Positions 8,920 through 17,577 of a stretch of DNA of 64,000 nucleotides are shown in pieces; the stretch's first letter is position 1; each line of letters begins with the position of its first letter. A program made the position numbers and the translations under genes. The notes under the pieces are model-generated. The model saw only the letters and a list, made by a program, of their open reading frames with translations, had not been told where the DNA came from and searched no databases. This stretch comes from Aureliella helgolandensis (GTDB lineage: Bacteria; Planctomycetota; Planctomycetia; Pirellulales; Pirellulaceae): contig NZ_CP036298.1 in the NCBI RefSeq assembly GCF_007752135.1, positions 4,464,001-4,528,000 of the forward strand, in the 5' to 3' direction.

Positions 8920-11142
8920 TCATTCTGCGTTAAGAACTCGAACTACAATTTTCGCTATGGACCACTCTCCTTGAGGCTCCACTCCCATGAACGGGCTGCT
9001 GTCGAACCGCAGCACCTCACCGTCCAGCACTACCCCTAAATCGCTGACATTCCCACTCTGATCTTGTTCGTCGTTGTCGGCATCCATGCAGTACACCTGA
9101 CTCGGCGCTTTATCTCCGATTGTATAGAAGCCGCCACATTGGCCGCTGCCCGCCACCAACGTCACCGATTCGACCACAACCGAGTGGGAGAATTGGAAGC
9201 CGATCGCCTCCGACGCGTCACAAGCTGGTGATGCGCCTGTGGAGACTCCCAACCCGGCTAATGTGCAGGTGAGTTCACAGCTGGTGTTACCATTTGCCCC
9301 GTAGGCGGTGCAGATTACCGTTAGATCCGAAATCGGCGCTTGGGAATTTTGTAGAGTGACCTCCGCTGTGCGCTGGCCCGCGACCTGCTTCGCAACCGTC
9401 GTAGGGTCTCCACGATGAGAGGTGAAATGCAAGCTCCGACTTGTCGACTGAGCCGCTTGATTCAGTCGATAGCCACCCGCATTGCGGTGCTGCTTAGCCT
9501 CGTGGGTCAGGAAAGCAACGAGTCGTTCCAATGGTTTCTCACCTAGCAGATTTTTCGTCTCAACGGGATCTTCGCTCAAGTTGTAGAGCTCAGTGGGTAG
9601 GGGCGTACCCGTACGAATTAGGCTGGGAGTAAAAAACAGTTTCCATTTCCCTGGGAACGCCTGCCCCTGAACAGTGGGCGAATCGACACGCACAGCGCAA
9701 GCCGCATGGTCTTGCTTGGACTGCTTGTGATCGTTGAAGAACATCGGTGGCCGAGTTAAAGCAGTCCGTCCCTGGAACGCCGCCAATGCGCTAAAGCTGT
9801 CCTCCGCACCACGCTCCCCCCGCGCGTTGTCAGGCAATTCCACTTGCAAAATTTCGCTGAAGGTCGCGTAGAGGTCCTGCAGTCCGACGAGGGCCTCCCT
9901 CGTCCCCCCGGGTGTATCGGTAGAACCATCCCCCACTCCTCCCTTGGGCCACGCGGCTAACAGCGGAACTCGATGTCCTCCCTCGTAGACGGAGCCCTTG
10001 TGACTGCGAAAGGGGCCACTAGCCACTGGCGAGTTGATCTCCGCTCCATTGTCGCTGGTGAAAATAAGCAAAGTATTCTCGATCAGTGGCTGCCCTGGTG
10101 AACGCGGATCGGGAGTCGCCTGAAGCCAATCGAGGAGTCGCCCCAAAGCCACGTCATTTTCATAGACAAAATCATGGCGGACATCCATTTTAGCGCCCGA
10201 CTTGGTGACCGCAGCGCCAGCCACCGGATGGCCCGCGATGAATTCGGACGGAGTGTAGGGACTATGATTAGAGTTGCTGGCGTAGTACAGGAAGAACGGC
10301 TGTGTCGCGGTGGTAGCGTCTTGGAGATGTGACTCAAGAAACTCCACTGCATGGTCGGAATGGCGTTTTCCCAAGTCGTGCCAGACGTAAGCATCGTCGC
10401 CGGTTGCACGCAGCTGCTTGCCGTTCGGGGAAGCGGCCATCACCGTGCGTCCGTGAATATGGCCCGGTCCCACGTTGTTCTCTGCAGTAGCAGTTGCTTC
10501 GGATTGGCGTTTGCGTTGCCGCCGCGGCGGTGTCGCTGGCTCAGCCAGCTTGGCAGCATCCGGCCCGGAGGTAGCGTGGGACCGCGACGTGATCCAAGCG
10601 GAATCAAAACCGAAATCGAGTGGCGAGGTATGCAGCGGTTGACTCAAATCGGCATCCTCCCAACCCGCAGCTGGCTGGCCATTGGATTGTCGATAACGCA
10701 ACCCCACATGCCACTTCCCGACCATCCCCGTAGCGTAGCCCTGATCTCGCAACAGGGACGCCAACGTGGGGCGATCGGCTTCGATCAAGGGATCTCCCTG
10801 CGATCCAAACAAGACCCAATGCTTGAGCCGACTGCGCCAAGGGAAACGACCGGTTAACAGTCCGTAGCGCGTCGAAGTACAGCGCGAAGAGGGTGTATGG
10901 GCATCGGTAAAACGGACTCCCATCCGCGCCAAACGTTCCATATTGGGCGTTGCGACCTGCTCAGCGGAACTGTTGCCGGTAAAATCTTGGTAGACGCTGC
11001 TATCTCCCATTCCCATATCGTCAGCCATGAACAAGATGATGTTGGGGCTAGCCGCGTTCGCCCGTGGTATCCCACCATGGTCAACCGAAACTCCCCACCA
11101 ACAGGCGAAGCACATCATCAGGAAGGCTGATGCTAAACGCAT
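8920..11142 (-). CDS. Arylsulfatase with an extra Cys-rich C-terminal domain
   Basis: About 740 residues from the ATG at 11140-11142, chosen because a signal peptide starts there; an upstream in-frame start adds 14 residues that do not look like a signal. The sulfatase core runs from the A-D-D-M-G-M-G-D metal site (about 40-47) and the formylglycine motif C-T-S-T-R at 88-92 to about residue 560. Beyond the normal sulfatase end lies an additional region of about 180 residues with several cysteines (including S-C-E-L-T-C and A-C-D-A-S) and a terminal beta-rich segment, resembling a carbohydrate-binding or anchoring module but not recognised. First gene of a two-sulfatase operon, divergent from a DHDPS-family gene. 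Confidence 0.9.
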   Translation of the reverse strand: MRLASAFLMMCFACWWGVSVDHGGIPRANAASPNIILFMADDMGMGDSSVYQDFTGNSSAEQVATPNMERLARMGVRFTDAHTPSSRCTSTRYGLLTGRFPWRSRLKHWVLFGSQGDPLIEADRPTLASLLRDQGYATGMVGKWHVGLRYRQSNGQPAAGWEDADLSQPLHTSPLDFGFDSAWITSRSHATSGPDAAKLAEPATPPRRQRKRQSEATATAENNVGPGHIHGRTVMAASPNGKQLRATGDDAYVWHDLGKRHSDHAVEFLESHLQDATTATQPFFLYYASNSNHSPYTPSEFIAGHPVAGAAVTKSGAKMDVRHDFVYENDVALGRLLDWLQATPDPRSPGQPLIENTLLIFTSDNGAEINSPVASGPFRSHKGSVYEGGHRVPLLAAWPKGGVGDGSTDTPGGTREALVGLQDLYATFSEILQVELPDNARGERGAEDSFSALAAFQGRTALTRPPMFFNDHKQSKQDHAACAVRVDSPTVQGQAFPGKWKLFFTPSLIRTGTPLPTELYNLSEDPVETKNLLGEKPLERLVAFLTHEAKQHRNAGGYRLNQAAQSTSRSLHFTSHRGDPTTVAKQVAGQRTAEVTLQNSQAPISDLTVICTAYGANGNTSCELTCTLAGLGVSTGASPACDASEAIGFQFSHSVVVESVTLVAGSGQCGGFYTIGDKAPSQVYCMDADNDEQDQSGNVSDLGVVLDGEVLRFDSSPFMGVEPQGEWSIAKIVVRVLNAE

Positions 11143-11221
11143 AGTACTCTTCTTTGTGAATGGATGTTGATGCGAAAGAAGCACCCAATATAGGCTAGCC
11201 CTGGTAACTTTTCACCCCCTT

Positions 11222-11263
11222 GCCTCTCTTACGCTTCGGTCTTCAGACCGTTTGGGGAGAGGC
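11222..11263. promoter_or_regulatory. Nested inverted repeat between divergent genes
   Basis: Outer arms GCCTCTC (11222-11228) and GAGAGGC (11257-11263) are perfect complements. An inner hairpin CGGTC-TTCA-GACCG occupies 11237-11250. It lies between the arylsulfatase start (11142) and the aldolase start (11315), so it may be an operator or a 5' UTR structure for one of them. Function is inference only. Confidence 0.4.
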
Positions 11264-11314
11264 TAAGGACGGTACCAACATTACGCACCCCATTCGTTTG
11301 AGGAATTGGAATCG

Positions 11315-12262
11315 ATGGCCGTAGACAATAGTGTGTTCAGTGGTTGCATCCCCGCGTTGATGACCCCTTGTTCCGCGGAAGGGGTGCCCGACTTTGACGC
11401 ACTGGTTCGCAAAGGGAGCGAATTGATTGAATTGGGAATGCGAGCCGTTGTCTACTGCGGCTCCATGGGGGACTGGCCTCTACTGACCGACGCTCAGCGT
11501 CAGGAAGGGGTTGCCCGCCTGGCTGCTGCAGGTGTTCCGGTCATCGTTGGAACGGGGGCTCAAAACACCGAATTGGCGGCCGCACATGCAGCGCACGCTC
11601 TCAAGGTAGGTGCACAGGGTTTGATGGTTATTCCTCGAGTTCTATCGCGCGGGACGTCGCCTGCAGCACAACGGGAACATTTCTCGCAGGTATTGCAGGC
11701 AGGTGGAGAATTGCCAGCAGTCATCTACAACAGTCCCTACTATGGCTTCGAAACCAAAGCCGATTTGTTCTTTGAACTACGGCGAAGCCATGCCAACCTG
11801 GTGGGGTTCAAAGAGTTTGGCGGGGCAGCCTCGTTGAGCTACGCGGCGGAGCACATCACCAGTGGCGATCCCAGCCTAATCCTCATGGTAGGCGTCGACA
11901 CGCAAGTCTTCCATGGCTTCGTGCATTGTGCGGCGGGTGGAGCCATCACAGGTGTCGGCAACGCGCTGCCCCGCGAGATTCTGCGACTGGTGGAGCTTTG
12001 TGAAGCTGCGGCAGACGGCAATGTCGAGGCGCGCCGCTTAGCCCGCGAACTCGACTCGGCACTCGCCGTACTTTCCAAATATGATGACGGTCCCGATCTG
12101 GTGCTTTACTACAAGGAGCTGATGGTCCTGGAAGGCAATCCAGAATACTCCCACCACTTCAACTCCTCGGATGCACTCAGTGCCAGCCAGCGGGGCTTTC
12201 TCCACCAGCAGTGGAACCTATTCCGCACATGGTGGAGCCAATGGCCTGGCGCGACGAAGTAG
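11315..12262 (+). CDS. Dihydrodipicolinate synthase (DapA/NanA) family aldolase
   Basis: About 315 residues. The ATG at 11315 is chosen over an in-frame TTG at 11306 because a GAGGAA ribosome binding site ends at 11305, nine bases before the ATG. The (beta/alpha)8 family signature is clear: Tyr138 in Y-N-S-P-Y-Y-G (proton relay) and the Schiff-base Lys166 in G-F-K-E-F-G. Family members cleave or form pyruvate-linked compounds such as N-acetylneuraminate, 2-keto-3-deoxy sugar acids or dihydrodipicolinate. The sulfatase neighbourhood favours sugar-acid catabolism over lysine synthesis, but that is inferred. It converges on the cardiolipin synthase gene. Confidence 0.88.
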   Translation: MAVDNSVFSGCIPALMTPCSAEGVPDFDALVRKGSELIELGMRAVVYCGSMGDWPLLTDAQRQEGVARLAAAGVPVIVGTGAQNTELAAAHAAHALKVGAQGLMVIPRVLSRGTSPAAQREHFSQVLQAGGELPAVIYNSPYYGFETKADLFFELRRSHANLVGFKEFGGAASLSYAAEHITSGDPSLILMVGVDTQVFHGFVHCAAGGAITGVGNALPREILRLVELCEAAADGNVEARRLARELDSALAVLSKYDDGPDLVLYYKELMVLEGNPEYSHHFNSSDALSASQRGFLHQQWNLFRTWWSQWPGATK

Positions 12263-12268
12263 CGCCAG
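12246..12268. terminator. Hairpin over the aldolase stop codon (terminator-like)
   Basis: Seven-base perfect arms CTGGCGC (12246-12252) and GCGCCAG (12262-12268) enclose a nine-base loop and overlap the aldolase stop codon. It lies in the 10-base gap between convergent genes, so it could act in both directions, but there is no U-tract. Confidence 0.35.
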
Positions 12269-12272
12269 ATCG

Positions 12273-13736
12273 CTAAAGTAGTGGACTGACCAAGCGTAAA
12301 GTATTGTCGATGAATCGCTGAGTGAAGCTCCGTTTTTCCCAGTCGCTGCGGCTGACTTCAACAGAATCTTGCAGGTAGCTCGACTGCAGGTCCCGCAGCG
12401 TTTCTGCAAATTCGGCATCGTAGACAAACAGCGCCACTTCGTAATTTAGCCACAGACTGCGCATATCCAGATTGGGTGTTCCGAACATGGACATCGTTCC
12501 ATCGGCCATTACAGATTTGGTATGCAGCAATCCACCCTGATAGAGATGGATCTTGATCCCAATACTCAGAAGCTCTTCAAAGTACGATCGGCTGGCATGA
12601 CGCGTCATTAACGAATCCACGCGTTGGGGTACGATGAGCGTTACGTCGACGCCACGTCCAGCTGCTCCCCGCAAGGCGCGAAGCAGCGAATCGTCGGGTA
12701 CAAAGTAGGGCGTCGTGAGCACCAGCTCGGTCTGCGCGCCATTGATCAACGCGAGCATCATTTGGAGGAGGCCGTCAGCCCCCTCGCCGGGACCCGATGG
12801 CAAGACTTGCACATCGGCTGGACCGTCCGGGTCAATGAGCTGAACACCAGTGTCTTCAATGACGTCGGCAAAATTTTCATTGGACTCAAGCAACCAGTCA
12901 CCAATCATCGTGGCTGCCAGAGGAGCAACTGCCGCCCCCTGCACGCGGACCATGGCATCAACCCACTGGCCCACATCGCTATCCTGCTTGAAGAATCTTG
13001 GATCGACCAAGTTCATGCTACCAGTCCACGCCACATCGCAATCGACTACCACAATTTTGCGGTGCAAGCGTAAGTCCGTGCGACCAATGAACGTACGGAA
13101 GAGACCTACTGGCAGAGCGGGCCGCACCTCGACACCTGCCTGACGAAGTAGGTTGGGTTGCTTGGACTTCCACCACGGCCGTCCCCCTAAGGAGTCGACG
13201 AGCAAGCGGCATCGCACCCCCCGCTGAGCCGCCCGGATCAGGGCTTGAAGCACTTCATCGGCCGTTCCGCCTGCATGCCAGATATAGAACTCGATCAAGA
13301 CGCTAGTCTTCGCGGAGTCGATATCTCGGGCAATGGCCTTCAGGACTTCCTGTGTATCAGACAACAATTCGAGCTGGCTACCACAGACGGTACTGCTACC
13401 GACGATGGCTCTTCCTAGCCGATCCATGCCGCGCGCGGCGGCGGGATGTCGTGACCAATCGACATCCCGCAGGCGGGCGCGAATGGCAGCGTCTCCAATA
13501 CTTCGGTAACTGGTACGAAGCCCCGCGATGCGCGTGGCTCGCCGCTGGCCAATCCGCCGCTCCCCAATCAATAGGTAAAGGGCAATCCCAACGCCCGGCA
13601 GCGCGGCCACAATCATTAACCAAGCCAGCGCGACCCCCGTCGCAGGCCGCTTCATAATCACCCGGCTCATGACCGCGAGGTTGACCGCAGCGTGCGCCAA
13701 GCCGGTCAACGACGTTAGACTCCAAAACAGATTCAA
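12273..13736 (-). CDS. cls: Cardiolipin synthase (phospholipase D superfamily)
   Basis: 487 residues. The start is a TTG (13734-13736) supported by an AGGAG ribosome binding site at 13746-13750, nine bases upstream. Two hydrophobic segments (about 1-25 and 33-55) anchor it in the cytoplasmic membrane. They are followed by two phospholipase D HKD motifs: H225-x-K227-x4-D232 and H405-x-K407-x4-D412, the active-site halves. The expected activity is condensation of two phosphatidylglycerol molecules (or a related head-group exchange) to give cardiolipin. Length and layout match bacterial ClsA. Which donor lipid is used cannot be read from sequence. Confidence 0.92.
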   Translation of the reverse strand: MNLFWSLTSLTGLAHAAVNLAVMSRVIMKRPATGVALAWLMIVAALPGVGIALYLLIGERRIGQRRATRIAGLRTSYRSIGDAAIRARLRDVDWSRHPAAARGMDRLGRAIVGSSTVCGSQLELLSDTQEVLKAIARDIDSAKTSVLIEFYIWHAGGTADEVLQALIRAAQRGVRCRLLVDSLGGRPWWKSKQPNLLRQAGVEVRPALPVGLFRTFIGRTDLRLHRKIVVVDCDVAWTGSMNLVDPRFFKQDSDVGQWVDAMVRVQGAAVAPLAATMIGDWLLESNENFADVIEDTGVQLIDPDGPADVQVLPSGPGEGADGLLQMMLALINGAQTELVLTTPYFVPDDSLLRALRGAAGRGVDVTLIVPQRVDSLMTRHASRSYFEELLSIGIKIHLYQGGLLHTKSVMADGTMSMFGTPNLDMRSLWLNYEVALFVYDAEFAETLRDLQSSYLQDSVEVSRSDWEKRSFTQRFIDNTLRLVSPLL

Positions 13737-13787
13737 GGCGTCAATCTCCTAGGATGGACTATAGCAATTTTTTTCCGTTCGAACCTG

Positions 13788-13806
13788 GCTCAAGCGTTGC
13801 TTGAGC
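13788..13806. promoter_or_regulatory. Perfect dyad upstream of cardiolipin synthase
   Basis: GCTCAAGC (13788-13795), loop GTT, GCTTGAGC (13799-13806). It sits about 50 bases upstream of the TTG start. Between it and the gene is a possible extended -10 (TGC-TATAGT, minus strand, 13757-13765). It could be an operator; there is no U-tract on the correct side for a terminator. Confidence 0.3.
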
Positions 13807-14217
13807 GACCACGCGGCAAACGAGCCTCAACAGCAAATCCCGTGTCCGCCCCATTGCGCCAGTCACACTAGCCAATTGGAACGAATTTAGCGAGCGGTCG
13901 CCGCGTCCCCATTCCGAATCCAACCAATATTTCGCTAAGCAAGGCCGTCCCTACAATTGGTACCGCTTCTCCAATCGCGATTCTCTACGAGAACTCCGGA
14001 AGGTTCCGACGGTCGTTAGAGTCTTCCTCAACAGACCATCAGGAGCTGCTCGTCCCCTAGTTTCCCGCTAGTCCGCCCGATTTTGAGTATGGAACGCGTT
14101 CTCTGAAGCCAGTAAATCCGATAGTCCGTATTAGTGGATCTAACAGTGAACGTGGCTGCACGTGCACACCAGGATGGAATGGAATCCTACCTTGCCTCAC
14201 CGACGGAGCAGAATTCG
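13807..14217. other. Gene-less stretch between divergent cls and porin genes
   Basis: No coding potential was seen on either strand, and no RNA gene or repeat was recognised. It presumably carries the porin promoter, which was not identified. Confidence 0.45.
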
Positions 14218-15582
14218 ATGGCTACGAATCCTAGACGCAGACGGAAATTTTCTCAATCGGTCGGTTGGACCATGGTAGTTGCCGGGCTGTGCTGTGTCTT
14301 CGACATCGCGTCTGCTCCAGCACAAACCGGGGCTGGTGGCTGCGATCTGTTGACTGCCGAAGGACCGATATGCTCCAATTACCTCGCATGCGACTCCTAC
14401 GGTATCGAGCCCTCCTGTTCGCAAGATGGTTTTTTTGCCCAACTCAACCAGCGCCGTGCCACCTTGGCAAAGAACGGTATCTCTCTGCAAAACAACTTAA
14501 CGCAATACTACTTTGGAAATACCACCGGTGGGCTCGAACGCGAGTTCCGCTACTCGGGACATGGGGACTACCTAGCCAACTTTGACTTTGGCAAGCTGGG
14601 AGTTCAAGAGGGGCTCTTCCTAACAGTTCGCACTGAACATCGATTCGGAGAATCAGGTTCCGGATTGAGTGGAAGTTTCATTCCCTCAACATTACCTGCG
14701 GACCTTCCTTCGGCTGAAAAAGAACACCTCTACGTTACTAATTTTCTGATCACCCAAGCACTTTCCGAAGACTTCGTGCTGTTTGCGGGTAAGGTCGACG
14801 CGCTCAGTGGCGATGCCAATGACTTCGCACAGGCCAGGGGCATCACTCAATTCTCCAATCTCGCTTTCGTGGGAAATCCAGCCACACTGCGTACCATTCC
14901 CTACTCAACGCTAGGTGCCGGATGCTCGTTCCTTCTGGAAGGCGAGCCGCTCCTGTCGTTCATGGTCCTCAACGCTGTCGATACGACGCGGACCATTGGA
15001 CTGGGTGAACTCTTCAACGAGGGTTGCGCGCTAACCACCGAGTTGCGTCTTCCAACCAACTTCTTCGACCTCCCTGGCCACCAACTGTTTGGAGCAACTT
15101 GGAGTAGCCGCGAAGTTGCGTCCCTCAGCCAAGATCCCCGAGTGATCCTGCCAACCATTCCCATTGATCGCCAGTCGGGATCCTGGTCTTTGTATTGGAA
15201 TTGTGATCAATATCTAGTGTCTGATCGCAGAGACCCGAAGCGGGGATGGGGCTATTTTGGTAGAGCTGCCATTGCGGATGACCAAACCAACCCAATCGCC
15301 TATTTCCTATCCGCCGGACTGGGTGGCACCAGTATGATCAGCGGACGCGAACATGATCGCTTCGGTATGGGCTACTACTATTCATCGACCAGCAATCCCA
15401 TCGCTCCCTTCATCGCCAACGCAATCGGTGGACTCAAGGATGAACAGGGTGTTGAACTATTCTACAACGCAGCCGTCAACTCGATGGTCAGCGTGACCCC
15501 GGATCTGCAAGTCATCTCCTCGTTCCGCGATTCGCTGGACACAGCACTCCTCGCGGGAGTGCGGATGAACGTTGCCTTCTAG
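14218..15582 (+). CDS. OprB-like carbohydrate-selective porin
   Basis: About 454 residues from the ATG at 14218. A GTG 28 codons upstream is also in frame, but a basic-then-hydrophobic signal peptide (M-A-T-N-P-R-R-R-R-K, hydrophobic core, cleavage near A-P-A-Q) starts at this ATG. The mature protein has the OprB pattern: an N-terminal segment leading to N-N-L-T-Q-Y-Y-F-G, alternating aromatic beta-strands, and a C terminus ending in Phe, as expected for an outer-membrane barrel. The stop codon overlaps the stop of the convergent OprP-like porin gene, and a strong hairpin (15544-15562) lies inside the last codons. Confidence 0.85.
   Translation: MATNPRRRRKFSQSVGWTMVVAGLCCVFDIASAPAQTGAGGCDLLTAEGPICSNYLACDSYGIEPSCSQDGFFAQLNQRRATLAKNGISLQNNLTQYYFGNTTGGLEREFRYSGHGDYLANFDFGKLGVQEGLFLTVRTEHRFGESGSGLSGSFIPSTLPADLPSAEKEHLYVTNFLITQALSEDFVLFAGKVDALSGDANDFAQARGITQFSNLAFVGNPATLRTIPYSTLGAGCSFLLEGEPLLSFMVLNAVDTTRTIGLGELFNEGCALTTELRLPTNFFDLPGHQLFGATWSSREVASLSQDPRVILPTIPIDRQSGSWSLYWNCDQYLVSDRRDPKRGWGYFGRAAIADDQTNPIAYFLSAGLGGTSMISGREHDRFGMGYYYSSTSNPIAPFIANAIGGLKDEQGVELFYNAAVNSMVSVTPDLQVISSFRDSLDTALLAGVRMNVAF
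15544..15562. terminator. Hairpin in the 3' end of the OprB-like gene
   Basis: Perfect seven-base arms GCACTCC (15544-15550) and GGAGTGC (15556-15562) with a TCGCG loop, 18 bases before the stop. A second palindrome CTTCTAGAAG (15576-15585) contains the two overlapping stop codons. Together they may separate the convergent transcripts; no U-tract is present. Confidence 0.35.
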
Positions 15583-17165
15583 AAGCTGAACTGAAGCTGC
15601 GTGCGACAGAGCCAACCGATGTCGCCTTGGCTGATATCCAGAGCGGTCGAGTTAACGGGAGCGCCATCCAGGTACGTTGCATCGACGGTGAGTTTTACGT
15701 TCTGGCGTTTGAAGTAGCGCACAAAACCCGCAGCGATCTCCTCAGAACTACGTTGATCGTTCCCTAGAGTCCCGGAGTTTCCTTGAACCCGAGACCAACG
15801 CGCCAGCACTTCCAGCTTTTCGGGAATCAGAATATACCCGCCCTGCAACCAGAGACCATGGTCAAATAGATCTGGTAATTGGGCGCCGTGGAAACCATTC
15901 ACGTTGCGAAAGTAGTACTCGAGATTGAGAGACGCGCCCCGGTACTTGATACCGGCGTCCGCCGCGTAGAGTGCGACAGAGTAGTGATCAACGGCGTTGG
16001 GTAGGAGACTCGAAAGCTGGGCACCCGAGTCAACCACGCGCAGTGCATTGAACTCCGTAGTACCCACTCGATCAATTTGAGTAAAGGCGGTCCCCACTCC
16101 CACGCGAGTGGCCAGTCGTTCGTGGATGGTTAGATCAGCCAGGCCGCCCGTCTCCCAGTCACCGATGGGCGACATCGTCACGCGGGCAGAAAATGCATTG
16201 TTGTTATCCAACGTACCGCTGCTTCCCGTTTCCGCCCCGCCGGTAACCAATCCATTGAAGATCGCGACCTCCCAAGTTAGCGGCATTTGCAGTGGAGTCA
16301 GCTCCCCATACAATCCCCAAGCGAGGCTGCGATTCACGTCGAAAAACATACTCGCCATCGAACGATCGGCAAACTGCAATTCCTTCCCACTCAGCCCTCG
16401 CGACATCGAGAAAGGCATTTTGTAGAGCCCGGTTCGGAAGCCGAGGCGTTTCTCCGCGAGATTCCAATGCCGGTGGCCGAAATCATAGTTGAGGTAGTAG
16501 TCCAGTATCCGTAGCGCATCACCTGAACTACTACGACCATCAAGCTGGATGTAGTAGCGAAAGTCGGGGTTAAATGCGTGCCCAGAGAAAACTAGCCGCG
16601 CGCGCTTGAGCTGCAATTGGTTCAGGTCCGGCGTGGTTCCCTGCGATTCAAATACGGTTTCACGAAGTTGACCATAACCATTGATCACCAGGCTGTACGG
16701 ATACTGCGCGACGGGCAAATTAATGCCCGCCTGGCTCGCAATGACAAAGCCACCATCGTATCCCACGCTAAAGGGCGCAACCGAAGTCTGTGAGGCAGAT
16801 GTCACACTGGAGGCAACGCTCGATGCTGGAGCGGTTATCGCAGGAGGGGATGAGGAAGGACTACTCGAAGCTTCAGCGTATGCGGGGAATGCAACCACTG
16901 GTTGCTCCACCGCTGAGGCAGGACTTTCCGAAGCAACCCCACCTTGGGAAACGACCGTCGATTGCGCCAAACCCTCAGGCACCGAGGGAATCCCTAACCA
17001 CAGGTCGTCGGCCTGCTGAACAATCGTCGGGGAAGACTCGGTATTCGCACCGTAGCCTAACGCGTTGCGATCCTCAGCTTCGCAAATGCAAGCCGCTGAA
17101 ATACAGGCAAGCCAGGCGGCCAAGCACCGCCAGCAATTGGAATATGCTGGTTTGGATCGAGTCAT
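15579..17165 (-). CDS. OprO/OprP-like (phosphate-selective porin family) outer-membrane porin
   Basis: About 528 residues from the ATG at 17163-17165, chosen because M-T-R-S-K-P-A-Y-S-N followed by a hydrophobic stretch to A-C-I-C-E-A forms a signal peptide; a longer frame extends 61 codons further upstream. Residues about 35-150 form a Ser/Ala/Pro-rich linker. The remainder is a beta-barrel of the OprO/OprP family with many alternating aromatic strands and a C-terminal Phe. Despite the family name, substrates vary and phosphate is not implied. It is convergent with the OprB-like gene, sharing the stop-codon bases. Confidence 0.85.
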   Translation of the reverse strand: MTRSKPAYSNCWRCLAAWLACISAACICEAEDRNALGYGANTESSPTIVQQADDLWLGIPSVPEGLAQSTVVSQGGVASESPASAVEQPVVAFPAYAEASSSPSSSPPAITAPASSVASSVTSASQTSVAPFSVGYDGGFVIASQAGINLPVAQYPYSLVINGYGQLRETVFESQGTTPDLNQLQLKRARLVFSGHAFNPDFRYYIQLDGRSSSGDALRILDYYLNYDFGHRHWNLAEKRLGFRTGLYKMPFSMSRGLSGKELQFADRSMASMFFDVNRSLAWGLYGELTPLQMPLTWEVAIFNGLVTGGAETGSSGTLDNNNAFSARVTMSPIGDWETGGLADLTIHERLATRVGVGTAFTQIDRVGTTEFNALRVVDSGAQLSSLLPNAVDHYSVALYAADAGIKYRGASLNLEYYFRNVNGFHGAQLPDLFDHGLWLQGGYILIPEKLEVLARWSRVQGNSGTLGNDQRSSEEIAAGFVRYFKRQNVKLTVDATYLDGAPVNSTALDISQGDIGWLCRTQLQFSF

Positions 17166-17577
17166 TGAAATAGAGTGGGTAGAGCAGATCGAGAGAGGTT
17201 GAATGAGGAATCCGGAAGCTGAGCACATCCGAGGCGGTAACTTCTTCAATTTACTGTGCGTCGGCCTTCGAGTTCCACTGGAGCCGTCCCCTCCGGCGAC
17301 AATCAGCTGCCCGCCGGCATCAGTGGGCTCCCACCACAATGCGAACACTGACGTGTCAGCACTGGAACAGGACGAGTACTCCTAAATCGCGGCGCTGTCG
17401 TGCGGTGGACCGTGGTGGTGCCAAGCGAGTGGCACTCCCCCCCTCGTCAACGCACTAATGTGTCTGATAGCAATTTCTCGCGATGAGCACAATTGCAACG
17501 TTCTGGTCTCAACACGGCTGTAGCCTGCCACTACGCTAGGGAACCCGTGTTCGCCGCTTCACCAGCTGAGACGCCCT
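17166..17577. other. Gene-less divergent promoter region
   Basis: This 412-base gap separates the divergently transcribed OprP-like porin and flippase genes. No small gene, repeat or clear promoter was recognised. Confidence 0.45.

Noticed and set aside
13788-13806. GCTCAAGC/GCTTGAGC dyad as a terminator
   Set aside because: A-rich, not T-rich, sequence follows it on the minus strand; listed only as a possible regulatory site.
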